From NCBI GenBank assembly GCA_944384505.1, contig CALWTQ010000036.1, positions 1-38,359 on the forward strand: DNA of 38,359 nt, written 5' to 3'. This document shows, piece by piece, positions 19,624-26,452 of this stretch. The translations under genes and the position numbers were made by a program. The stretch is from an uncultured Mediterraneibacter sp. (GTDB taxonomy: Bacteria > Bacillota > Clostridia > Lachnospirales > Lachnospiraceae). Numbering within the stretch: position 1 is the stretch's first letter; every line of letters starts with the position of its first letter. A model generated the notes under the pieces. It worked only from the letters and a program-made list of their open reading frames with translations. It searched no databases and was not told the origin of the DNA.

Positions 19624-20679
19624 CTATTGCACTGCCGCTTCTGCAAACTCCGTTGTCACAAGATCTTCGTAAGGAACCCGTTCTTCCAGTTCTCCCGCGC
19701 TTTCCAGGATATCCTGGAGCAGGTCAAAGCTGCTCTCTTCAAAGATGAGGTCCGCTTTCCATGTGTCCTGGTCATAATAGCGGGTCACAATAGTTGTGAT
19801 TGTCTCCAGATCAGTTTCGGGAAACTGTGGTTCGATCACATCGGCGATTTCCTCCGGAGTATGGCTCTGGACATAATCCATGCCTTTCTGCAGTGCGTTT
19901 GTAAAGCCCTGGATAATATCCGGATTCTTGTCAATATAGCTCTGTTTCGCGCTGAATGCGGTGTAGGGCACATAACCACTGTCTTTCCCGAGAGATGCGA
20001 CGACATAGCCCTTGCCTTCAGATTCAAGAGAGGTTGCGCCTGGTTCAAACTCGACAGTGAACTCCCCCTGACCTTCAGAGAAAGCTGCGGCTGTAGATCC
20101 GAAATCGATATTCTGGTTGATTTCCAGATCTGTTTCAGGATCGATTCCATTTTCTTTCAGAATATACTCAAAGACCATCTCAGGCATGCCGCCCTTGCGT
20201 CCGCCAAGCACAAGATGGCCTTTGAGATCTTCCCACTTAAAGTCAGGCATTTCTTCCCTGGCTACCAGGAAGTTCCCGGCTCTCTGGGTGAGCTGGGCAA
20301 AGTTGACCACATAGTCTGTGGCGCCTTCTGCATAGGTATAGATCGACGCCTCTGACCCCATGAAACCAATGTCGGCCTCGCCGGAGATGACGGCGGTCAT
20401 AGTCTTATCCGCTCCAAAACCGCAGACCAGATCCAGGTCAATTCCTTCCTCTTCAAAGTACCCTTCCTCAATTGCGGCATACATAGGCGCATAGAAAATA
20501 GAGTGCGCCACTTCGTTCAGGGTGACTTTGACTGGTTCTGCCTTCTCGGGTTCTCCGGTCTGTTCCGCAGCGCCGGCATCTGAAACAGCAGACTTCTCAT
20601 CGGATGTTTCTGAGCATCCGGCGAGCAGCATCAGAGAGAGGGCTGAGCAGAGCAAACCTGATAAAATACGCTTTTTCAT
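19624..20679 (-). CDS. ABC transporter substrate-binding lipoprotein (NMT1/SsuA/ThiY-like)
   Basis: A 351-residue lipoprotein: signal MKKRILSGLLCSALSLMLLA with lipobox LLAGC, then an acidic linker. The binding domain opens VKVTLNEVAHSIFYAPMYAA and IEEGYFEEEGIDLDLV; GADKTMTAVISGEADIGFMG is a hallmark of the NMT1/SsuA group that binds sulfonates, nitrate, riboflavin or thiamine precursors. ATG at 20679 has GGAGGTTTTT; the longer frame lacks it. No permease or ATPase gene is adjacent. Substrate cannot be assigned. Confidence 0.9.
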   Translation of the reverse strand: MKKRILSGLLCSALSLMLLAGCSETSDEKSAVSDAGAAEQTGEPEKAEPVKVTLNEVAHSIFYAPMYAAIEEGYFEEEGIDLDLVCGFGADKTMTAVISGEADIGFMGSEASIYTYAEGATDYVVNFAQLTQRAGNFLVAREEMPDFKWEDLKGHLVLGGRKGGMPEMVFEYILKENGIDPETDLEINQNIDFGSTAAAFSEGQGEFTVEFEPGATSLESEGKGYVVASLGKDSGYVPYTAFSAKQSYIDKNPDIIQGFTNALQKGMDYVQSHTPEEIADVIEPQFPETDLETITTIVTRYYDQDTWKADLIFEESSFDLLQDILESAGELEERVPYEDLVTTEFAEAAVQ

Positions 20680-20753
20680 AAAAACCTCCATACATAAGCT
20701 GTTAAAAATCTCCAGTACTATTATATGTAAGAGGTTAAAAGCGGTGAAAAGAG

Positions 20754-20783
20754 AAAAAAGACGCCGCAATATCATGCGGCGTC
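20754..20783 (-). terminator. Terminator of the zinc-ribbon gene
   Basis: On the minus strand GACGCCGCATG pairs with the complementary CGGCGTC arm around ATATT and is followed by TTTTTT. Lies ten bases beyond the stop. Confidence 0.88.
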
Positions 20784-20793
20784 CATATATGTT

Positions 20794-22032
20794 TCAGTCA
20801 TCGTAATCGTCAGCATAGTCATCATCAAACGCATCATCATAGTCATCATCGTACTCATCTCCGCCTCTTGAAGTGATGGCAAGAATGAGTGAGATTACGG
20901 CCAGCACCGCGCCTGCGACAGCGGCTGCAAGTACCTGCATATCATCGCCCCGGTTAAAGAAAGCAAAGACTCCGCCTCCGAGATAGAAGATCATAGGCAG
21001 GAGGAAAGCAAATACGGTGTTTGTACCCAGCATGATGAAATAAAGGAGTGCGGATACGAGCATACACAGAGCCAGGATTACGTATACCATACCAGGCGAC
21101 AGAAGAGAGTCTTCCGTGCCGGTAAGACCTGCTGTGAATCCTCTGAAAATAAAATAGGCGAATCCTGCAAGGGAGAGGACTGCAAGGACTATCCGCATTG
21201 CGCGGAATTTCGGTGTATCGTCATAATAATCATCATCGTAATCCTCATAGTCGTCATTTTTGGCAGGCGATGTCTCCGGCTTTTCAGCGCTGGCTGAGCG
21301 AAGAGACTTTGTCTCGTCTTTCAGCTGCTTTTTCTTTCTGCCGGGTTTGGGAATGGTGCCTGTTGCGAGCATATCCTCATATCCTTGGCGGGCGGCTTTC
21401 TCGTGTTTTGTCCGTACTTTTTCAGACGGAATATTACTGTAGCGCTTCTCCTCGACAGTTTCCTCTGACGTCCGGGATACGCGTTTTTTGACCGGTTTCC
21501 TTTTTGCAGAAACAGCTTGTGATTCCTCAGCAGGACGAGACGTTGTTTTTGCAGAAACCGGACGGGAAACTCCCTCTGTGTTTGAGACAGAAGTTTTCCT
21601 GCCTCCCTGCCTCTTCGTATTTGCGGTTTTCCCTGGCGGTGTCAGTTTCTTTGTACTTTCGGGTTTCTCAGAATTTTCGCTTTTCTTAGCTGCGGCTGCG
21701 TTGGAAGAAGCTGACGCAGTCTTCTGAGAAGCAGCTTTTGCGGGCGCAGCTTTCTGAGAAGCGGCTTTTGCGGGCGCAGCTTTCTGAGAAGCGGCTTTCG
21801 CAGGCGCGGCCTTCTGAGAAGCAGCTTTTACAGAAGCGGCTTTTGAGGAAGCGCTTTTTTCAGAAGATGTTTTCCCGGCGGCTGTCTTTTTCGCCCTCTG
21901 TTTGTCAAGATTCCACTGTTTTCGGCAGTCACGGCATATCGCATATTCATTAAAGATCGGTTCACCGTTCTCGCTGGTGCCAATCTGCTTGTTCTTTAAT
22001 TCAAGATCCTTTCCACATATTGGACACTTCAT
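20794..22032 (-). CDS. Zinc-ribbon membrane protein with Lys/Ala repeats and acidic tail
   Basis: A 412-residue protein of unusual build. A zinc ribbon opens it: MKCPICGKDLELKNK with a second knuckle AICRDCRKQW. Residues ~45-230 are low-complexity, Lys/Ala/Ser-rich and positively charged, with three units of AASQKAAPAK. From ~275 there are four probable membrane helices (FRAMRIVLAVLSLAGFAYFI; VYVILALCMLVSALLYFIML; TVFAFLLPMIFYLGGGVFAF; VLAAAVAGAVLAVISLILAI). The C-terminus is almost all Asp and Tyr (YDDDYDDAFDDDYADDYDD). Function unknown; the basic arm may bind nucleic acid or cell wall. Confidence 0.85.
   Translation of the reverse strand: MKCPICGKDLELKNKQIGTSENGEPIFNEYAICRDCRKQWNLDKQRAKKTAAGKTSSEKSASSKAASVKAASQKAAPAKAASQKAAPAKAASQKAAPAKAASQKTASASSNAAAAKKSENSEKPESTKKLTPPGKTANTKRQGGRKTSVSNTEGVSRPVSAKTTSRPAEESQAVSAKRKPVKKRVSRTSEETVEEKRYSNIPSEKVRTKHEKAARQGYEDMLATGTIPKPGRKKKQLKDETKSLRSASAEKPETSPAKNDDYEDYDDDYYDDTPKFRAMRIVLAVLSLAGFAYFIFRGFTAGLTGTEDSLLSPGMVYVILALCMLVSALLYFIMLGTNTVFAFLLPMIFYLGGGVFAFFNRGDDMQVLAAAVAGAVLAVISLILAITSRGGDEYDDDYDDAFDDDYADDYDD
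21722..21811. repeat. 30-bp tandem repeat, three units
   Basis: Units start at 21722, 21752 and 21782, with a fading fourth copy to about 21840. They encode the AASQKAAPAK repeats of the zinc-ribbon protein and are nearly identical in DNA, so copy number may vary between strains. Confidence 0.85.
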
Positions 22033-22147
22033 ATATTTATACTCCTCTCTTTGGCTGAAGAAAATTTACAACACACCTATTATATCATTTTGGAAGCGTG
22101 AGAACAATGAAAAATTGTAAGATCTGGTCGAAAATGAGAACCAAATG

Positions 22148-22162
22148 GTAGCAGTTCAGCCA
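22148..22162. repeat. Dispersed intergenic repeat, copy 3
   Basis: GGTAGCAGTTCAGCC, one base from the consensus core, between the zinc-ribbon gene and the following small gene. Confidence 0.55.
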
Positions 22163-22222
22163 AAGGACTGTCCGAAAAACGCAGAAGAATGTATATGATT
22201 GTCAAATCAGAGAAGAGAGGGA

Positions 22223-22429
22223 TCAGTCCGAATGTCTGCTCTGAGATACTTCTTCTTTTTCTTCTTCATTTCCGCCCGGCGGCAGAAACTGATAGGTGGC
22301 GTTATAAGATTCCAATTCGGCTTCGCTCTGCGGGAGTGACGGGATTAGACCGGTACAGTCTCCGGCAGAAGCAGCGTTGGTAAGGTAATCATAGTCAGAA
22401 GGATTGTTTTTAGATATTCTTTTCTTCAA
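22223..22429 (-). CDS. Small conserved-looking protein with TTG start
   Basis: A 68-residue protein, MKKRISKNNPSDYDYLTNAA, then SAGDCTGLIPSLPQSEAELE, ending with a charged tail. TTG is preceded by AGAAAGGAACAAACAAG. The DCTGLIPSLP...ELESY stretch is of a type I have seen in small Firmicutes proteins with no assigned role. The single Cys and the acidic tail could fit a small regulator or a modified peptide, but no partner enzyme is nearby. Confidence 0.65.
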   Translation of the reverse strand: MKKRISKNNPSDYDYLTNAASAGDCTGLIPSLPQSEAELESYNATYQFLPPGGNEEEKEEVSQSRHSD

Positions 22430-22511
22430 CTTGTTTGTTCCTTTCTATTCTTTTTTTCTGCGGGCAGTGAGCCGGCCGGACATGTCTGTACATCCGGCCA
22501 GCGCCGCTGTG

Positions 22512-22526
22512 GGCTGAATTGCTGCC
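22512..22526. repeat. Dispersed intergenic repeat, copy 4
   Basis: GGCTGAATTGCTGCC, a diverged inverse copy before the PHP gene. Confidence 0.4.
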
Positions 22527-22603
22527 TGATTTCAGTATCTCCAGAATGAAAAAATTGTATTCTGGCAGAAATATGCTATAATTCTTTAGAAGGAGTGAAG
22601 AAA

Positions 22604-23323
22604 ATGAAAATTATTTCAGATACACATTCACACACACTGGCCAGCGGACACGCATACAGTACCATAAAGGAGATGGCGGCGGCCGCCAAAAGCAGGGGAC
22701 TCAGTGCGCTGGCGATTACGGAACATGCCCCTGAGATGCCGGGGACATGTGGCATGTATTATTTCGAAAACCTGGATGTGGTGCCCCGGGAGGCGGATGG
22801 AGTGAGGCTGCTGATGGGCGCGGAAGTTAACATTATGGCGCCGGACGGCACGATTGATCTTCCGGAGAAAACGTGCAGGGCGCTTGACATTGTTATAGCC
22901 AGTATCCATCCGCCCTGCTATGGGCTGGATCATACTGAGGAAGAAAACATAAGGGCATATACAGAGGTTATGAAAAAACCATATGTCAATATCATTGGTC
23001 ACCCGGATGATGGGAGATTTCCGTTTGATTATGAGATACTGGTAAAAACTGCCAGGGAGACAGGGACTCTTCTGGAAATTAATAATTCATCCATGCGGCC
23101 CCAGAGTTATAGAAAAGGGGCAAGGGAAAACGTCCTGACAATGCTGGATCTGTGCAGGCAGTACGAAGTGCCGGTTACGACTGGAAGCGACGCGCATGTG
23201 GATGTGGATGCCGGCAATTTTTCATATGTAAGAGAAGTGCTGGAATACTGTAAATTCCCTGAAGAGCTGGTTGTGACGACGGACTGGGAGAGACTGAAAG
23301 GGTACCTGAATCTCTGTAAATAA
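22604..23323 (+). CDS. PHP-domain phosphoesterase (YcdX-like)
   Basis: A 239-residue metal-dependent hydrolase. Metal-ligand motifs appear in family order: ISDTHSHTLASGHA, AITEHAPEMPG, IVIASIHPPCYG, NIIGHPDDGRFP, LEINNSSMRP and TTGSDAHVDVDAGN. This is the YcdX type of PHP phosphatase, usually acting on small phosphorylated substrates; the natural substrate is unclear. ATG at 22604 is eight bases after AAGGAG, better than the GTG three codons earlier. Monocistronic by position. Confidence 0.93.
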   Translation: MKIISDTHSHTLASGHAYSTIKEMAAAAKSRGLSALAITEHAPEMPGTCGMYYFENLDVVPREADGVRLLMGAEVNIMAPDGTIDLPEKTCRALDIVIASIHPPCYGLDHTEEENIRAYTEVMKKPYVNIIGHPDDGRFPFDYEILVKTARETGTLLEINNSSMRPQSYRKGARENVLTMLDLCRQYEVPVTTGSDAHVDVDAGNFSYVREVLEYCKFPEELVVTTDWERLKGYLNLCK

Positions 23324-23357
23324 AAACCAGAAAACAGAGAGGATAATTACTTTTATC

Positions 23358-23386
23358 TTGCTATCTGGTTTTGGATACTATATAAT
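23358..23386 (+). promoter_or_regulatory. Promoter of the DUF1836 gene
   Basis: TTGCTA (23358-23363), 17 bases, TATAAT (23381-23386), 20 bases before the start. It overlaps the right arm of an AAAACCAG/CTGGTTTT inverted repeat (23323-23372) that may end the PHP gene transcript. Confidence 0.7.
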
Positions 23387-23406
23387 AAACATGTCGAGGT
23401 GATAAC

Positions 23407-24012
23407 ATGAAGATTGACACAAGCGATATACTGAACAGTATCCTGAAAAGTCTTGATCAGGTTGACTATATAAAACCGGAAGAGGTGCCCAATATTGAAC
23501 TCTATATGGATCAGGTCACCACATTTATGGATGAACACCTGTCATCCACAAAGCGTTACAGCGAGGATAAGATATTAACCAAGACGATGATCAATAATTA
23601 TACGAAGAATAACCTGCTTCCCCCTTCCGTAAAAAAGAAGTATTCCAGGGAACATGTTCTCCTTCTTATATTTATTTACTATTTTAAAAATATTCTTTCA
23701 ATCAAGGATATAGAAACATTGTTAAAGCCCCTGAAGGAAAAATATTTTTCAAATGACAGTTCTGTAAAGCTCTCTGAGCTCTACAGAGAGGTATGTGAAA
23801 TAGAAAAATCCCGTATCCAGCCTCTAAAAGAATCTATACAAGAAGCGTATGAGAGATCCGCTTCCTCTTTTTCTGCTCTGCCGGACGGCGGGGAAAAGGA
23901 TGAGCTGCAGCTTTTTACATTTCTGTGTAGCCTGAGCTTTGATGTTTATCTGAAAAAAACAATGATAGAAAAAATCATAGATGAGCTGAGTTCTGATAAA
24001 TCATCTTCATAA
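23407..24012 (+). CDS. DUF1836-domain protein (MerR-like putative regulator)
   Basis: A 201-residue cytoplasmic protein. The central part, YSEDKILTKTMINNYTKNNL, then LPPSVKKKYSREHVLLLIFI, resembles the winged-helix start of MerR-type regulators and is the core of the DUF1836 family of Firmicutes. A further helical region (KDIETLLKPLKEKYF) follows, and the C-terminus is Ser-rich. GAGGTGATAAC precedes the ATG. Probably a transcription regulator, target unknown; it has its own promoter and a bidirectional terminator. Confidence 0.88.
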   Translation: MKIDTSDILNSILKSLDQVDYIKPEEVPNIELYMDQVTTFMDEHLSSTKRYSEDKILTKTMINNYTKNNLLPPSVKKKYSREHVLLLIFIYYFKNILSIKDIETLLKPLKEKYFSNDSSVKLSELYREVCEIEKSRIQPLKESIQEAYERSASSFSALPDGGEKDELQLFTFLCSLSFDVYLKKTMIEKIIDELSSDKSSS

Positions 24013-24050
24013 TGACAGACAGCCTGAGTATGGTTTCTTCAATAATATAT

Positions 24051-24097
24051 AAAAAGACACCGGAACATAATTTTCAGCTTGCTCCAGGTGTCTTTTT
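24051..24097. terminator. Bidirectional terminator between convergent genes
   Basis: AAAAAGACACC (24051-24061) is inverted as GGTGTCTTTTT (24087-24097), giving a U-tail on either strand. It serves the DUF1836 gene and the convergent YerC-like gene. Confidence 0.85.
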
Positions 24098-24113
24098 ATT
24101 TTTGCCGCAGGTA

Positions 24114-24428
24114 CTATTTTTCCGGCTGCTCTTCGTCTGTCTGCAGTCCGATCCTTTCAAATACCATGTCATATCCATCATTACCATAGTTCAGAGAGCG
24201 ATTCACACGGCTGATCGTAGCTGTTGACGCTCCGGTTCTCTCCGCGATCTCTAAGTAAGTTTTCTGCTCTCTGAGCATTTTTGCAACCTCAAACCTCTGT
24301 GACAGGGAAAGAAGTTCGTTGATTGTACAGATATCTTCAAAGAACGTATAACATTCTTCCTTATTTTCCAGACTGAGGATCGCTTTAAACAGATAGTCAA
24401 CCGCCTCTGTCCTTATCTTCTTACTCAT
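24114..24428 (-). CDS. TrpR-like regulator of the YerC/YecD family
   Basis: A 104-residue protein with the TrpR fold: LFKAILSLENKEECYTFFED, then CTINELLSLSQRFEVAKML, and the HTH TYLEIAERTGASTATISRVN. Family members are small DNA-binding proteins of uncertain role in Firmicutes (YerC in Bacillus). ATG at 24428 has AAAAGGAGACGGAATATT; the longer frame upstream is not supported. The Trp ligand residues of true TrpR are not obvious, so no tryptophan role is claimed. Confidence 0.92.
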   Translation of the reverse strand: MSKKIRTEAVDYLFKAILSLENKEECYTFFEDICTINELLSLSQRFEVAKMLREQKTYLEIAERTGASTATISRVNRSLNYGNDGYDMVFERIGLQTDEEQPEK

Positions 24429-24548
24429 AATATTCCGTCTCCTTTTCAAGCCCGTGGCATGATCAGCCTGAAACACTGATGTAATCTGGAATGAACGTTT
24501 CAGGGCACTGTTATATTTTAGCACACTAAACTTTTAAAGTCCACAACT

Positions 24549-25919
24549 TTATACGGGATTTCGTGTAATCAGAGCTACTGTCTCCACATGCACCGTCTCG
24601 CAGAACTGATCTACAGCAGTTATTTTTTCCACTTTATACCCGGCCATCTGTATCATCTCCAGATCCCGTGCCAGGCTTGTCATCTTGCATGATATATATA
24701 CAATACGATCTACGCCATACTTAAGAATCTTCGGCAGCGCTTTAGGATGAATCCCATCCCTCGGCGGATCGAGAACGATCACATCCGGCTTTTTATCCAC
24801 TGTATCCAGCACCTGAAATACATCGCCTGCTATGAATTTACAATTGGAAATTCCGTTTCTTGCGGCATTTTCCTGCGCAGCCTTTACAGCTTCTTCGACA
24901 ATTTCCACGCCGATGACTTCTTTTGCTATGGGAGCCAGTACCTGGCTGATTGTCCCTGTTCCGCTGAAGAGATCGAAGACAGTCATTCCATGAATATCGC
25001 CGATATATTCCCGCACGGTCCTGTACAGCACTTCTGCTCCCTTTGTGTTAGGCTGGAAAAAGGAAAAAGGTGTGATTTTAAATTCCAGGCCGAGGAGTTT
25101 TTCATAAAAGAAATCCTGTCCGCAGAGGATACGGGTTTCATCACTTTTCACTACATCAGCGAGGGAATCATTAAGTATGTGAAGAATTCCCACAATACGT
25201 CCTTCAAGGTCAAGCTTCAAAAGACGTTCAGTCAGCGGTGCCAGATCGTGCTCTTCCTGGGTGGTAGTCACCAGGTTTACAAGGATTTCACCTGTGGAGT
25301 CCCCTCTGCGCAGAAGCAGGTGGCGGAGATATCCTGTGTGCTGCATTTTTTTGTAATAGCTTGTATTGCGCGCTCTGAAATAATCCAGCACACATATCAG
25401 GATTTTGTTCATATCTGCATGTACAAGCCTGCAGTCAGCGGCAGTCAGTATATCGTAGGTGCTGCCTTTCTTATGAAGACCCAGCGAGAGAGGGCCGTCT
25501 TTATATTCATCGCCAAAGGAAAATTCCATTTTATTTCGATATCCGAATTCTTTCGGGCTTGCCTTTACCCCCTCGAAAACATAGCTGCCTTTGACAGCCT
25601 CATCCATGATCCGGCGAATCTGGCCTTCCTTCATCTTCACCTGCTCCTCATAAGGCATGGTCTGATACATACACCCTCCGCAGGCGGGAAAGATGCTGCA
25701 GACAGGCTTTCTTGTTTCAAGCGGGGAGGGAGAGAGGACTTCTAAAAGACGTCCTTCAGCGTTCCCTCTTTTAAATTTATTTATGACAAACCGGACTTTC
25801 TGCCCCGGGATGCCGTTTTTTACTATGACATATTTCTCTTCTTCCGGTATAAATACCATTCCTTTATTCGGGAAATCAACCCGTTCTATCATTCCTTCAA
25901 AGATCTGACCTTTCTTCAT
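24549..25919 (-). CDS. rlmD: 23S rRNA (uracil-5)-methyltransferase, RlmD/RumA type
   Basis: A 456-residue enzyme making m5U in rRNA with S-adenosylmethionine. The N-terminal TRAM domain has VDFPNKGMVFIPEEEKYVIV. The 4Fe-4S Cys cluster is CSIFPACGGC plus a later Cys in TAADCRLVH. The SAM motif is FDLFSGTGTISQVL, the PP motif is VLDPPRDGIHP, and the catalytic Cys is in IVYISCKMTSLARD. ATG follows TGGAGGATGGA. Firmicutes have several paralogues (RlmCD, others), so the exact uridine is uncertain. Confidence 0.93.
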   Translation of the reverse strand: MKKGQIFEGMIERVDFPNKGMVFIPEEEKYVIVKNGIPGQKVRFVINKFKRGNAEGRLLEVLSPSPLETRKPVCSIFPACGGCMYQTMPYEEQVKMKEGQIRRIMDEAVKGSYVFEGVKASPKEFGYRNKMEFSFGDEYKDGPLSLGLHKKGSTYDILTAADCRLVHADMNKILICVLDYFRARNTSYYKKMQHTGYLRHLLLRRGDSTGEILVNLVTTTQEEHDLAPLTERLLKLDLEGRIVGILHILNDSLADVVKSDETRILCGQDFFYEKLLGLEFKITPFSFFQPNTKGAEVLYRTVREYIGDIHGMTVFDLFSGTGTISQVLAPIAKEVIGVEIVEEAVKAAQENAARNGISNCKFIAGDVFQVLDTVDKKPDVIVLDPPRDGIHPKALPKILKYGVDRIVYISCKMTSLARDLEMIQMAGYKVEKITAVDQFCETVHVETVALITRNPV

Positions 25920-26026
25920 TCCATCCTCCGTATGTAATAAAGTTCAAATCCGGCCTTGCAGCAAAGCCTGCTTCCTGCCGTCCTCCGGTATACTGTCACG
26001 CAAAACAGGCAGGGTGCAGTATATAA

Positions 26027-26063
26027 GTTACCGTTCAGCCCGCGCCTTACGAGTGAACGGTAA
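26027..26063. repeat. Dispersed intergenic repeat, palindromic copy 5
   Basis: GTTACCGTTCA (26027-26037) and TGAACGGTAAC (26053-26063) are perfect inverted arms, with CAGCC running into the spacer. It lies between the rlmD start and the small membrane protein's stop. Confidence 0.7.
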
Positions 26064-26110
26064 CGTTTCCCACATCCTGCCTGTATGTTTGCGTATCTTT
26101 TTCCGGCAGA

Positions 26111-26350
26111 TTATACCTGATCGTCTTCGCTGAAATAATCATCGAAATCGTCGTCAAAATCATCCTCAAAGTCTTCCAGATAATCCGGTGTGAAGAAGCG
26201 GTATACCGCGTATGCGATTCCGGCAACTGCGGCAACTGCGCCGATAATCGCCAGGATCCAGATCACTGTATTTTTCTGCTTCTCAGCCTCGTTTCTGTTC
26301 AGGATCTCACTTAATTTTGATTCAGCTATCATCTCTTCTATTCTGTTCAT
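26111..26350 (-). CDS. Small membrane protein with acidic tail
   Basis: A 79-residue protein: an N-terminal amphipathic helix (EEMIAESKLSEILNRNEAEK), one membrane helix VIWILAIIGAVAAVAGIAYA, then a strongly acidic end DYLEDFEDDFDDDFDDYFSE. AGGGAAAGGACGTGTATT precedes the ATG. It echoes the acidic Asp/Tyr tail of the zinc-ribbon protein at 20794-22032. Function unknown. Confidence 0.85.
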   Translation of the reverse strand: MNRIEEMIAESKLSEILNRNEAEKQKNTVIWILAIIGAVAAVAGIAYAVYRFFTPDYLEDFEDDFDDDFDDYFSEDDQV

Positions 26351-26452
26351 AATACACGTCCTTTCCCTGTCCCTGGGACAGTGCTTGCTTTCTGATTATT
26401 ATACCACTAACATTTTCAGATTACTACTAATTTATCCCAAAATCTTGAAGAA

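Noticed and set aside
19627-20355. A 242-residue open frame opposite the binding-protein gene
   Set aside because: Antisense shadow of a clear ABC binding protein; composition is unlike a real protein.
21722-21840. Possible CRISPR-like repeat array
   Set aside because: The 30-bp units are contiguous, with no spacers, and encode protein repeats.
24747-25745. A 332-residue open frame opposite rlmD
   Set aside because: Lies entirely antisense to a well-supported methyltransferase, with no ribosome site or recognisable domain.
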